DNA of 64,000 nucleotides from an uncultured Collinsella sp. (GCA_902494195.1 CABUSH010000006.1:34356-98355), one strand, 5' to 3'. Shown: positions 26,645-37,188, counted from the stretch's first letter. The notes: a model not told the origin generated them from the sequence alone. Translations and numbers: made by a program.

Positions 26645-27445
26645 CTAAGGCCGCTGGCCCATGCCACCCTCGAGGGTGACGGTCTCGCCGTTCATGTACT
26701 TAAAGTCGGGACCGCAGAGCTGAACGACCACGCGGCCGATTTCCTTCTCGACGTCGCCGTAGTGACCCGCCGGTGGCATGTGGACGTTGGCCTTGAACGC
26801 CTCGGGATAGGCATCCTGGAAGTTCTCGAGCGCAGCAGTCCAAGCAAGCGGGCACACGATGTTGACGTTGATGCCGTCCTTGCCCCACTCGTTGGCGGCA
26901 ACGCGAGTCAGGCCGCGGATGCCCTCCTTGGCGGCAGCATAGCTGCACTGGCCATAGTTGCCAAACAGGCCGGCGCCCGAGGCAAAGTTGACCACGGAGC
27001 CCTTGGTCTCCTTCAGGTGCGGATAGGCCTTCTGCATGTACAGATAGGTAGCATACAGACCGGAGTAAATGGCCAGGTTAAACTGGTCCATGGTGTGATC
27101 GGCGATGGTCACGCCCGAGGCGCTAGCCTGAGCATTGTTGACGACGGCGTCGATGCGGCCGAACTCCTCAATGGCCTTGTCGATAACGTTCTGGACGACG
27201 GCCTCGTTGTCCTGACCAGCCGAGACATCGGCCTGAACAGGCAGAACCTTGACACCGTACTCGGCCTCGAGAGACTCCTTGGCGGCCTCGAGCTTGGCGA
27301 CGTTGCGGCCGGTGATGACGAGGTTCGCGCCCTCCTTGGCAAATGCGATATCGATGCCGTAGCCGATGGAGCCAGCGGAACCGTCCTTAAGCGTGGCCTT
27401 GCCGCCGCCGGTGACGATCACGGTCTTACCAGTGAAAAGTCCCAT
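26645..27445 (-). CDS. SDR oxidoreductase, probable 12-alpha-hydroxysteroid dehydrogenase
   Basis: A 266-residue short-chain dehydrogenase. Cofactor loop TGGGKATLKDGSAGSIGYG is followed by VITGRN, the NNAQASASG motif, catalytic Ser in FASGAGLFGN, and YAAAK. From memory, VNNAQASASG, YSGLYAT, GLFGN.GQCSYAAAKEGIRGL, the WGKD..NVN.VCPLA stretch and the C-terminal TLEGGMGQRP are shared with clostridial 12-alpha-HSDHs, which oxidise the 12-OH of cholate and deoxycholate. TGRN rather than an acidic strand end suggests NADP use. ATG 27445 follows GAAAGGA. It is a single-gene unit ending at a repeat hairpin. Bile-acid activity is inferred by similarity only. Confidence 0.7.
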   Translation of the reverse strand: MGLFTGKTVIVTGGGKATLKDGSAGSIGYGIDIAFAKEGANLVITGRNVAKLEAAKESLEAEYGVKVLPVQADVSAGQDNEAVVQNVIDKAIEEFGRIDAVVNNAQASASGVTIADHTMDQFNLAIYSGLYATYLYMQKAYPHLKETKGSVVNFASGAGLFGNYGQCSYAAAKEGIRGLTRVAANEWGKDGINVNIVCPLAWTAALENFQDAYPEAFKANVHMPPAGHYGDVEKEIGRVVVQLCGPDFKYMNGETVTLEGGMGQRP

Positions 27446-27739
27446 ACAAAGTCCTTTCAAATCGCGACGGGCACGCCCGCCGACTGCGCGTATCCAACTT
27501 CACGCGCCAAAAGCTGAGATGCAACTTTAGCGTGTTCAAGCGAAAATAAAAGACCGCGGCAGGCGAACGGCACCACGTCGTTCGGCGAAGGGATTGTCAA
27601 GTACAAACTGGATAAAGCGGCCGAGTTATTGTTATCAGATCGAGCCATCGAACACGTTTTGAAACTTTGCTGCAGCGCGTGGGATGTCGGCGCGAGACTT
27701 TATCATAGGGTGACAAACAACGATGAGGAGCACATGCCT

Positions 27740-29515
27740 ATGACAGACGAGCTGGACCCCCAGACTCAACAGCATATTGATCATTCCGCAGACGCCGTCG
27801 ACGACTGCGATACTCCTACCTGCGTCGACGCCTCCACCGATGCGACCGCCACCGCAAATGCGCACGCCGGCGCAGATAAGGCAACAGACGCAGACGATAC
27901 TGTCGAGCATGACGAAAGCGAGCAGTCGGAGTCGAACGACGCCGAGCCCGATACGGAACCCGCCCCGCAGACAGCGGGCCCCATCGAGGTGTCTTCGGAA
28001 GAAGAGCTCGATGCCGTCATGGACTCCATGATGGATGCTGTCAAAGCGATGAAGGATGCTGTCGCCGATGCCGATGTTGACGCCGAGGAAGAAGAGGCCG
28101 CCGAGGCGGCCTCGACCTTTGTGCCCGGCGAGACTCCGGTTGCCGACCAGGGCAGCACCATGCCCTCGTTTCTACAGCTCGAGCACCCCACGATTGGCGC
28201 CGATGCGGTCGATCCGCACGCAGCAGGCTTTTCTGTGGTCGAGGGCGGTACCGGCAATATCGCCGCGCCGCAGGCTGCCGATGCGGACGCTGCCGGCACC
28301 GCTCGCCCGACCGCCCCGCACTCCCCCGCCGCGAGTCGCGATCTGGGGACCGCTGTCTCGAACACTGCGAACGCCGTGGGCACCTTTATCGCCCAGGGTG
28401 CCTCGGCCATGCGCGAGATGAATGCCGCAAAGAAGGCACTCGCGGACGCCCGCGCTCACCTGGCCGAACTTGAGCAGCGCATCGCCGATCAAGGCGAGGA
28501 ACTCGAGACGCGCCAGGATATCGCAGGCCGCTACGATCAGATCGTCGCCGACCAGCGTCAGGCAATCGCCACGGCCCAAAAGACTGCAGCGGCCGCCGAG
28601 ATTGACCGTGATACCCACGCCGCCAAAGCGACAGAGCTCAAGGGTCAGTTCGAACAAATGAAGACAGAGGATGACGCGACTGAGCTCCGCCTGAAGGCCG
28701 CGCTCGACGCCGTGGAGGCCCGCGAGGCGAGCTCTCGCGAGACCGGCAACCGCCTCGTTCGACGTCTTGAGGATTCCAAGCGCATCCGCGACAAGGTGAA
28801 GGCCGAGCGAGACGCCGGCATTGCCGCCGCACAACAAACCGTCGACGCCACGCGCGCCCAGCTCGAGACGCTGCGTCATGAGTATGCCGAGCTGCAACGC
28901 AATCCCTCGGCAAATCCCGCCAACTATACGGTGCGCACCAGCGAGCTCTCGATGCAGATCTCCGACACGGCAGATGCCCTGCGTAAAGCCGAAGAAGATG
29001 TCCCGCGCATCACCGCCGACCTTGAGCACTCGCTTGCCGCAGCCGAGCAGGCCGTCGAGCAAGCGCAGGCCCCCATCGCCGAAGCAAAACGCGCGCACCA
29101 AGCCGTGACGACCGAGGCCGATGCCGCGCGCGACGAGTTGCAGACGGCAAAGACGGCCGCCGCGACGCGCCAGCGCGAACTGCGCGAGAAGATCGCCGCC
29201 GAGGACAAGGCACGCCGCGACCAAGAGCAGAGCATCGCCAACGCCCAAGCAGATGCCGCACATGCGCAGTCGATCATCGAACAGGCGACCGAAGTACACG
29301 ACCACCCAGAGATCACTGAGTCGCTTGCAGGATCCTTGGCCCGAGACAAAGCCGAACACGCCGAGACCGAGCGAGAAGTCGCCCAGCTCGAGGCCACCGA
29401 GGACGCGGTGCGCGAGCGTACCCGCGACTCACGCATCAAATTCACCGGCGCCATCGTCTGCATCCTCGCCGCAATCCTGGTGATCATCCTAGTCTGGCTG
29501 TTCGCAAGCAAGTAG
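27740..29515 (+). CDS. Membrane-anchored acidic coiled-coil protein
   Basis: A 591-residue protein of unknown function. Residues 1-200 are acidic, low complexity (many D, E, A, T). Residues 220-560 are a long Ala/Glu/Gln/Arg-rich coiled coil with heptads, such as DARAHLAELEQRIADQGEE. The extreme C-terminus is one hydrophobic helix (AIVCILAAILVIILVWLF) ending in ASK, so it is a tail-anchored protein with a cytoplasmic coiled coil. GAGGAG lies 10 bases before ATG 27740 (ATG 27734 is also in frame). A structural or cell-envelope role is possible, but no family is recognised. Confidence 0.7.
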   Translation: MTDELDPQTQQHIDHSADAVDDCDTPTCVDASTDATATANAHAGADKATDADDTVEHDESEQSESNDAEPDTEPAPQTAGPIEVSSEEELDAVMDSMMDAVKAMKDAVADADVDAEEEEAAEAASTFVPGETPVADQGSTMPSFLQLEHPTIGADAVDPHAAGFSVVEGGTGNIAAPQAADADAAGTARPTAPHSPAASRDLGTAVSNTANAVGTFIAQGASAMREMNAAKKALADARAHLAELEQRIADQGEELETRQDIAGRYDQIVADQRQAIATAQKTAAAAEIDRDTHAAKATELKGQFEQMKTEDDATELRLKAALDAVEAREASSRETGNRLVRRLEDSKRIRDKVKAERDAGIAAAQQTVDATRAQLETLRHEYAELQRNPSANPANYTVRTSELSMQISDTADALRKAEEDVPRITADLEHSLAAAEQAVEQAQAPIAEAKRAHQAVTTEADAARDELQTAKTAAATRQRELREKIAAEDKARRDQEQSIANAQADAAHAQSIIEQATEVHDHPEITESLAGSLARDKAEHAETEREVAQLEATEDAVRERTRDSRIKFTGAIVCILAAILVIILVWLFASK

Positions 29516-29640
29516 TCGTTTAAGAACGTCCCCAATGACTACAAAGGGGTCAGGTTAACATGCACCAACCTGGTGCAAAGTAACCTGACCCCTTTGCACC
29601 AATCTCTTGACAACCAAAGAAATGCCGATGTTATGGCAGA
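29516..29640. repeat. Dispersed repeat, left part, copy 2, with nested hairpin
   Basis: The AGTCGTTTAAGAACGTCCCC block is followed by a hairpin of AAAGGGGTCAGGTTA (29543-29557) and TAACCTGACCCCTTT (29581-29595) with TGCACC/GGTGCA nested inside, then GCCGATGTTATGGCA (29624-29638). Confidence 0.7.
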
Positions 29641-29757
29641 GTCAGCGAGCGGGTCGCATTTGAGGCAAGGTGACGTGAAACGAAAGGGCGCTGACCTTCT
29701 GGTCGCGCCCTTGAAGTTGAACGTCAGATTGTCCAAATGCGGCCCGCGCAGCGTCGG
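29641..29757. repeat. 117-bp dispersed palindromic repeat, copy 2
   Basis: Same unit as 26484-26600 with a few changes. It is followed by TTACGGCGTTT/AAACGCCGTAA (29763-29787), which has the same architecture as the hairpin after copy 1 but a different sequence. It abuts the queA stop. Confidence 0.8.
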
Positions 29758-29787
29758 CCGGTTACGGCGTTTGTAAAACGCCGTAAC

Positions 29788-31005
<1,218 letters not shown>

Positions 31006-31069
31006 GTCGGATACTCCTTATATAGCTAAAGTCCGCTCTACATCCTAGCAGGCCGCCAGCCCAAAAGAA

Positions 31070-31651
31070 CTACTTTTTGGCGGCTTTGCGCTCGTCGCGG
31101 ATGCGGGCGCGGTCCATGGCCGCCTCGACGGCAGAGAAGCGGCAACCACAGTAGTTCTGCCGATACATGCCAAGCTCGCGCGAACGACGCGTGGCCTCGG
31201 GGTAATACGGGCGAAAATCGCGAATCACCGGAGTGAGGCCGCGGGCGGCAGCCAGACGCTCCAGCACATCATTGCAGGTCTCGAACAGCTGATACGGCGA
31301 GACGGCGAGCGTCGTACCCACATATTCAAACCCGTGATCCTGGGCCACACGGCATGCCTCGGCCAGACGCAGGGCATAGCATGCACGACAGCGGCGGGGT
31401 CGATCGGCGCCCAACGGGGCCACACCGGCCTCCCAGCGCTCGCGGTCCTCACCTGCCTCAATGAGCTCGATGCCGCCGTCGGCACACCACCGGCGCAGCT
31501 CGTCCAGGCGGCGCTGCCATTCATCGCGCGGCTGAATATTGGGGTTAGTCCAGCAAATCGTGGGCTCAAACCCCTCCTCGCGCAGCAGACGAACCGGCTC
31601 AAGCGAGCACGGCGCACAGCAGGCGTGCAACAACAACAGCCTCATCAACAT
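31070..31651 (-). CDS. queH: Epoxyqueuosine reductase QueH
   Basis: A 193-residue QueH (DUF208) that reduces epoxyqueuosine to queuosine in tRNA. Cys motifs visible: HACCAPCS near residue 9, RCRACYAL near 104 and NYCGCRFS near 165, consistent with Fe-S and metal ligands. It is the non-homologous alternative to QueG. It precedes queA in a likely operon. Confidence 0.9.
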   Translation of the reverse strand: MLMRLLLLHACCAPCSLEPVRLLREEGFEPTICWTNPNIQPRDEWQRRLDELRRWCADGGIELIEAGEDRERWEAGVAPLGADRPRRCRACYALRLAEACRVAQDHGFEYVGTTLAVSPYQLFETCNDVLERLAAARGLTPVIRDFRPYYPEATRRSRELGMYRQNYCGCRFSAVEAAMDRARIRDERKAAKK

Positions 31652-31681
31652 CCCCGTCCCAGAAAAATCATCCCAAAAAGA

Positions 31682-32251
31682 CTACCTTGCGAAAAAGCGA
31701 ACGCCAAAGGACGTGTCCTCACAGGCGACAATGCGACGGTCGCGCAGAATGGTCCGCACGTAATACCAATCGCCCACACAGCCCGACAAGTGCAGACCAG
31801 CCGCCAGGTAGCACAGCAGCGGATAACCCGAACATGCAAACCCCAGGGCAAACGCCGCCGTCACAATACCCGTCGGCGCCAGGCAAACCGCCACGTACCG
31901 CCGGCGCGAATACACAACGCCCTCGGCGCAGGCATAAATCATGCAGGTTTCGAGATTTGCCCCAAAGGTCACCCGAGCACCGGCGGGCGCGAACAGCTTA
32001 AAGAACACCGCGTGCACCAGCTCGTGCACGGCAAATGACGCCGCCGAAACCGCAGCCAAGCCGACTATCCAGCCCAAAACGGCCGTCCAACCGCCCGCAT
32101 CAGCCGCATCCAAGTCCGCAGGCCCACCCAACAGCATAAACACCGGCACCAGGCACACGGCAAATGCGCCAAGCACGACCATCCCCCACACAAAGCAGGC
32201 GTGCAGGAAATCCTCGTCTTCAAACGCATGTATGTTGGAAATCTCATTCAT
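31682..32251 (-). CDS. DUF3267-type membrane zinc metalloprotease
   Basis: A 189-residue membrane protein with four or five helices. The HELVH zinc motif near residue 76 lies in a helix, and GDWYY near 160 supplies the probable third ligand, as in site-2-protease-like DUF3267 proteins. Substrate unknown. It ends 31 bases upstream of queH and may share its transcript. Confidence 0.75.
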   Translation of the reverse strand: MNEISNIHAFEDEDFLHACFVWGMVVLGAFAVCLVPVFMLLGGPADLDAADAGGWTAVLGWIVGLAAVSAASFAVHELVHAVFFKLFAPAGARVTFGANLETCMIYACAEGVVYSRRRYVAVCLAPTGIVTAAFALGFACSGYPLLCYLAAGLHLSGCVGDWYYVRTILRDRRIVACEDTSFGVRFFAR

Positions 32252-32383
32252 AGCATCTTAGGATAGCGCCCCTGCCACGTACCCGCCCGCATGTGCGATA
32301 ATGTCGAACGATATGCACGAATTGACCACCGCGCCGCCGAGCCCCACACCCGGCCGCGCCCTCACCATATGCGAAGGAGTCCC

Positions 32384-34534
32384 ATGGCATCCAAATACTC
32401 CATGAACGACCGTCCCAGCTGGCCGCGCCGCGCCATCGTTACCGCCGGCGAGCCCTACGGCAACAAGGGCCTTCACTTTGGCCACGTTGGCGGCGTCTTT
32501 GTCCCGGCCGACTTCTTCGCCCGTTTCCTGCGCGACCGTCTGGGCCGCGAGAACGTCATCTTCACCTCGGGCACCGACTGCTACGGCTCGCCCATCATGG
32601 AGAGCTACCGCAAGCTCAGGGAGAACGAGGGCTACGACAAGTCTATTAGCGAGTACGTCGAGTCCAACCACTCCCGCCAGGCCGTGACCCTCAACAACTA
32701 CAACATCAGCTGCGATATCTACGGCGGCTCGGGCCTTGAGCCGGCGGCGCAGATCCACAACGAGGTTACCGCCGAGATTATCGAGCGCCTGCACGAGCAG
32801 GGCACCATCTCCAAGCGCTCCACGCTGCAGTTTTACGACGCCAAGGCCGGCACGTTCCTCAACGGCCGCCAGGTGATCGGCCGCTGCCCCATCCAGGGCT
32901 GCAAGTCCGAGAAGGCCTATGCCGACGAGTGCGACCTAGGTCACCAGTTTGAGCCCGAGGAGCTCATCGCGCCCAAGAGCCAGCTCACCGGCGAGGTGCC
33001 CGAGCTGCGCCCGGTCGACAACCTCTACTTTGACCTGCCGGCCTACCTCGACTTTATGAAGACCTACACCGCCAAGCTCGCCCAGAACCCGCAGGTTCGC
33101 TCCGTGGTCTCCAAGACCATGGAAGAGTGGCTGCTGCCGGCACAGCTCTACATCCAGAACAAGTTCCGCGAGGCCTTCGACGCCGTCGAGGACCAGCTGC
33201 CCGAGCACACCGTGCTGGAGCCCGAGGGCAACAAGAGCAGCTTTACCGTCACCTTCCCCAGCTGGAAGGAGCGCGACGACGCCCACGCGGTGCTCGCCAA
33301 CGGCGGCGTGCGCTTCCGCAGCGGCAAGGCGCTCGTGCCCTTCCGCATCACCGGCAACATCGACTGGGGCGTTCCGGTGCCCGAGGTCGACGGCGTGAAC
33401 GACGTCACCTGTTGGTGCTGGCCCGAGAGCCTGTGGGCGCCCATCAGCTACACCCGCACCGTGCTCGCACGCGATGCCAAGGCCGCCGGCGTGACCGAGG
33501 GCGTCGCAGCCCAGGATGCCGCCCTCATGGGCGAGCCCGCCGCCGATTCCACGCAGGTCCCCGCGCCCACCTACCAGCACAGCTCGCTCGACTGGCGCGA
33601 CTGGTGGTGCTCTGACGACGCGCAGATCTACCAGTTCATCGGCCAGGACAACATCTACTTCTACTGCATCGCGCAGACCGCCATGTGGGAGGCCCTGGGT
33701 TGGGACCTTACGCAGAGCACCGTCAGCGCCTGCTACCACCTGCTCTACATGGGCAAAAAGGCAAGCTCGTCCTCGCAGACGCCTCCCCCGCCGGCAGACG
33801 ACCTGCTCAACCACTACACCTGCGAGCAGATGCGCGCGCATTGGCTGTCGCTCGGCCTGTCCGAGAAGCCGGTGAGCTTTAGCCCCAAGGCATACGACAC
33901 CCGCGTGACCGGCAAGGACAAGGACGGCAACGAGGTACGCGCCTGCGACGACAAGCGCGTTATAGACCCGGCCCTCAAGGAGAGCGCCCTTTTGACCGGC
34001 GTGTTCAACCGCCTGGCCCGCAGCTGCTTCTACGGCGTCGCCATCAAGGAGGGCGACGAGAGCCCCTATCGCAACGGTTGCATTCCGGCCGGCGCCGCCT
34101 CCGCCACCGTGGTCGAAGCAGCCGAGCAGGCCGCCCTTGCCTTTGAGCAGGCCATGTACAAGTTCGAGACGCACCGCGCGCTCGCCGTGTGCGACGACTA
34201 CCTGCGTGCCGCCAACAAGCGCTGGAGCGACGCCTCCAAGGCCGCCAACAAGCTCGAAGGTGAGCCGGCAAACACCGCAATGACACAGGCCCTCGTCGAC
34301 GCCTTTACCGAGCTGCGCGTGGCAACCGTGCTCATGCACGGCATCGTCCCGGCCGGCTGCGAGCTCATCTGCGAGTACTTCGACGTCGATCCGGTCGCCT
34401 TCTTTAGCTGGGACAACATCTTCGCCTCCACGGACGAGTTTGTGGAGAGCCTGGGTGAGAAGCCCGGCAAGCACCGCGTAAAGCCGCTGCCCCCGCGCTT
34501 TGACTTCTTCAGCAAGCACGAGAGCCAGTACTAA
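32384..34534 (+). CDS. metG: Divergent class I methionyl-tRNA synthetase
   Basis: A 716-residue class I aminoacyl-tRNA synthetase. The ATP motif is degenerate: GLHFGHVGG for HIGH, and GKKASSSS for KMSKS. The zinc-knuckle insertion (CPIQGCKSEKAYADECDLGH), the WDW/WPE segments and the QFIGQDNIYFY stretch fit MetRS. There is a long insertion between the catalytic halves and no C-terminal tRNA-binding (EMAP) domain. ATG 32384 follows GAAGGAG. Methionine specificity is likely but not certain. Confidence 0.75.
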   Translation: MASKYSMNDRPSWPRRAIVTAGEPYGNKGLHFGHVGGVFVPADFFARFLRDRLGRENVIFTSGTDCYGSPIMESYRKLRENEGYDKSISEYVESNHSRQAVTLNNYNISCDIYGGSGLEPAAQIHNEVTAEIIERLHEQGTISKRSTLQFYDAKAGTFLNGRQVIGRCPIQGCKSEKAYADECDLGHQFEPEELIAPKSQLTGEVPELRPVDNLYFDLPAYLDFMKTYTAKLAQNPQVRSVVSKTMEEWLLPAQLYIQNKFREAFDAVEDQLPEHTVLEPEGNKSSFTVTFPSWKERDDAHAVLANGGVRFRSGKALVPFRITGNIDWGVPVPEVDGVNDVTCWCWPESLWAPISYTRTVLARDAKAAGVTEGVAAQDAALMGEPAADSTQVPAPTYQHSSLDWRDWWCSDDAQIYQFIGQDNIYFYCIAQTAMWEALGWDLTQSTVSACYHLLYMGKKASSSSQTPPPPADDLLNHYTCEQMRAHWLSLGLSEKPVSFSPKAYDTRVTGKDKDGNEVRACDDKRVIDPALKESALLTGVFNRLARSCFYGVAIKEGDESPYRNGCIPAGAASATVVEAAEQAALAFEQAMYKFETHRALAVCDDYLRAANKRWSDASKAANKLEGEPANTAMTQALVDAFTELRVATVLMHGIVPAGCELICEYFDVDPVAFFSWDNIFASTDEFVESLGEKPGKHRVKPLPPRFDFFSKHESQY

Positions 34535-34593
34535 AGCACGCCAGCAACGGCGTACCCGGAAAGTAGTCAATTTGGGACGGGAAGGAAAAACGG

Positions 34594-35697
34594 ATGTCCA
34601 AGCCGCGTCGTCGTAAGCAGAAAAAGCAGGTTAAGCCCGAGCTCAAGCTTAGGCAGTTTGCCTCCACCGAGCTTTCCGACCAGCTTGCCGCCCTTCCCTG
34701 CGCCGCCGACCTGCCGCGCTTTATGGTCGACACGGTCGCCGGCGCCTATGCGCCCGCCGATGCCGAGCTCATGATCGAGGGCTTCGGCGCCGCGGCCACA
34801 CGCCCGGTCACGCTGCGCGCCAATACGCTCAAGGCGACCGCCGAGGACATCGCTGCGGCGCTCGATGCCGCCGGAATCGCCCACAACCCCGTCGCCTGGT
34901 ACCCAGACGCCTTTATCCTGCCCGAGGCCCAGGTTTCTGATCTGTGGGACCTCGACATCTACCGCGACGGCAAGATCTACTTGCAAAGTCTGTCGTCCAT
35001 GATGCCGCCGTTGGTCCTGGGCGCTCAGGCCGGCGAGGACATCCTCGACATGTGCGCAGCCCCTGGCGGCAAGACAACGCAGATCGCCGCCCTCACCCAG
35101 GGCCAGGCACACCTCACGGCCTGCGAGATGAGCATTCCCCGCGCCGAAAAGCTCGAGTCAAACCTCCATCGCCAGGGTGCCAAAAACGTGCCCGTCATGC
35201 GCATCGACGCACGCGAGCTCGACGAGTTCTTCCGCTTCGACCGCATCCTGCTCGACGCTCCCTGCACCGGCACGGGCACCGTCATCAGCGGCAACGAGAA
35301 AAGCCTGCGCGGCCTCACCGAGCAGTTGCTGAGCAAGTGCGCCCGATCGCAGCGAGCACTTCTGGATCGCGCCATGGGGGCCCTCAAACCGAGCGGCACG
35401 CTCGTCTATTCGACATGTTCGATCTTGCCGCAGGAAAACGAGGATGCCCTGCAAGAGGCCCTCGACAAGCACATGGACTGCGAGCTCATCCCCCTCGACA
35501 GCACGCCGAGTGAAAGCGAAGCACGCCGCGCCCGCGAAGCCGGTGAGGAACCGCGCATCGAGTGCAACGCCCTTACCGAGGCCATTGCCGCGGGCCACGT
35601 CTCGGCCATTGCCAACGGCATGCCCGGCACGCTGACCATTCCGCCCAGTCGCGACTTTGAGGGCTTCTATATCGCCCTGGTCCGAAAACGCAGCTAG
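34594..35697 (+). CDS. NOL1/NOP2/Sun-type rRNA m5C methyltransferase (RsmB/RsmF-like)
   Basis: A 367-residue SAM-dependent methyltransferase. SAM motif I DMCAAPGGKTTQIA, motif IV LDAPCTGTG (catalytic-release Cys), and motif VI YSTCSILPQEN (nucleophile Cys) are all present. A basic N-terminus (KPRRRKQKKQ) should help RNA binding. ATG follows GGGAAGGA. It lies 59 bases after metG. Confidence 0.88.
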   Translation: MSKPRRRKQKKQVKPELKLRQFASTELSDQLAALPCAADLPRFMVDTVAGAYAPADAELMIEGFGAAATRPVTLRANTLKATAEDIAAALDAAGIAHNPVAWYPDAFILPEAQVSDLWDLDIYRDGKIYLQSLSSMMPPLVLGAQAGEDILDMCAAPGGKTTQIAALTQGQAHLTACEMSIPRAEKLESNLHRQGAKNVPVMRIDARELDEFFRFDRILLDAPCTGTGTVISGNEKSLRGLTEQLLSKCARSQRALLDRAMGALKPSGTLVYSTCSILPQENEDALQEALDKHMDCELIPLDSTPSESEARRAREAGEEPRIECNALTEAIAAGHVSAIANGMPGTLTIPPSRDFEGFYIALVRKRS

Positions 35698-35721
35698 CGC
35701 ACGGATTCAAAACTCAACAAA

Positions 35722-35892
35722 CTATCTCCGTGCGCGCTTGTCCTGCTGGTCACGGCACTGCTTAAGTGCCTCGCGCTCCTTGCACTCGGCCTTTTTGCCC
35801 TTAATGGCCGTGACCGCAAAGTAGATGACCGCGGCGGCAACGATTGCGCCCACGCATAGGCCAATCGAGCCTAACATTGCCGAGAATTCCAT
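35722..35892 (-). CDS. Small single-span membrane protein (56 aa)
   Basis: A short frame starting ATG 35892 with AGAGAGGTGA upstream and stopping at TAG. Residues 7-30 form one hydrophobic helix (LCVGAIVAAAVIYFAV), followed by a Lys/Arg/Glu-rich cytoplasmic tail with two Cys. Composition, ribosome site and length argue for a real gene. It resembles many small actinobacterial membrane peptides in layout only. It is convergent with the methyltransferase gene. Confidence 0.6.
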   Translation of the reverse strand: MEFSAMLGSIGLCVGAIVAAAVIYFAVTAIKGKKAECKEREALKQCRDQQDKRARR

Positions 35893-36084
35893 ACCGCGTC
35901 ACCTCTCTTTTGTATACGGGACATTCAAGATAGCACCTCGATTCCCGCCACCACAGCTCCTTCACGTTCGCCAGCCCTTCAGTCTAACGGATGGCGCGGC
36001 GGGGAAAAATCAACTCGTCAAACGATTTAGCAATCGTAGCGCCGGTCGCACGCTGACGGGCGCACAACATAGAAACGGACCGCC

Positions 36085-37176
36085 ATGGATTCTCTCAACG
36101 ATTTGAACGAGCGCGTCGACGCCTTTGTCGGCACCAGCTCCTTCGATACGCCCGCCGCGACCGACGATCAAGCCCCCATCGATGTGCCCGCCGAGGTTCA
36201 CGAAGACGTCGTCGCCTCGGTCGACTTCTCCGAGGTTGAGCTTGCAGACGAATTTACCGAGCCCCAGGTGGCCGTAACCCCCAACGGCCTTTTGCCCATG
36301 GAGCCGCTGCCCATCGACGGACGCCTGCGCAAGGCGGCCCTCCGTATGCCCGATGAGATCGAGGAGGCCAGCGGCTTTACGCTCTTTGGCCGCCGCATCA
36401 AATCGCTCATCTACACCACCGACGTGGCGGTCATCCGCAACTCCAATGCCGACGCCGTGTTTGCCGTCTACCCCTTCACGCCGCAGCCCGCCATTACGCA
36501 GGCGCTGCTGACCGTTGCCGAGTGCCCGGTCTTTGTGGGCGTTGGCGGCGGCACCACCACCGGTAAGCGCTCCGTGCAGATGGCGGCCGTTTCCGAGATG
36601 CAAGGCGCGGCGGGCTGCGTGGTCAACTCCCCCGCTACTGCCGAAATGGTCGAGCACATCACCAACATCGCCGACATCCCCGTCATCGCCACGGTCGTTC
36701 GCTGCGACGACGATGCTCACGCCAAGGTGCGCGCCGGAGCCAAGATTCTCAACATCGCCGCCGGCAAGAACACGCCCCAGGTCCTACGCGAGCTGCGCGA
36801 GCACTATCCCAACCTGCCGCTTATCGCGCCGGGCGGCAAGACGCCCGAGAGCATTCGCGAGACCATCGCCGCCGGCGCCAACGCCATCATCTGGACACCG
36901 CCTTCGGCCCAGCAGCTACAGACCGACATGATGCAGCGTTATCGCAAGATGAAGGAAGACGCCACACCTGTCATCTCGCGCGACAACGTGCCCATTATCG
37001 ACCAGGTCGCCGCCGCCGAGGTCAGCCAAGTCGAGAACATGAATCCCGATGTGCCGATTCCCGACGAAGTCATCGAGCGCGTCGCTTCGATCCACGAGCG
37101 CGTCGAGGAGCATCGCGCCAACCGCGGCCTCAAGCCGTCACTGCACGGCTTTTTCTTCCGCGGAAAGAAACGCTAG
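36085..37176 (+). CDS. TIM-barrel protein of unknown activity ('hydrolase' family)
   Basis: A 363-residue protein. After a variable acidic N-terminus (1-85), residues 90-290 form a beta/alpha barrel with phosphate-binding-type Gly loops: VFVGVGGGTTTGKRS, GAAGCVVNSPAT, KILNIAAGKNTP, and LIAPGGKTPESIRETIAAGANAI. A similar family in Firmicutes is usually labelled 'hydrolase' without biochemical proof. The Gly loops recall ribulose-phosphate-binding barrels. A terminator hairpin follows. Confidence 0.55.
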   Translation: MDSLNDLNERVDAFVGTSSFDTPAATDDQAPIDVPAEVHEDVVASVDFSEVELADEFTEPQVAVTPNGLLPMEPLPIDGRLRKAALRMPDEIEEASGFTLFGRRIKSLIYTTDVAVIRNSNADAVFAVYPFTPQPAITQALLTVAECPVFVGVGGGTTTGKRSVQMAAVSEMQGAAGCVVNSPATAEMVEHITNIADIPVIATVVRCDDDAHAKVRAGAKILNIAAGKNTPQVLRELREHYPNLPLIAPGGKTPESIRETIAAGANAIIWTPPSAQQLQTDMMQRYRKMKEDATPVISRDNVPIIDQVAAAEVSQVENMNPDVPIPDEVIERVASIHERVEEHRANRGLKPSLHGFFFRGKKR

Positions 37177-37188
37177 CCGCAACAGCAA

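Noticed and set aside
26485..26667. Short minus-strand frames in the dispersed repeat (also 29539-29736)
   Set aside because: Both copies share the same peptide only because the DNA repeat is shared; the frames diverge at once outside it and lack ribosome sites.
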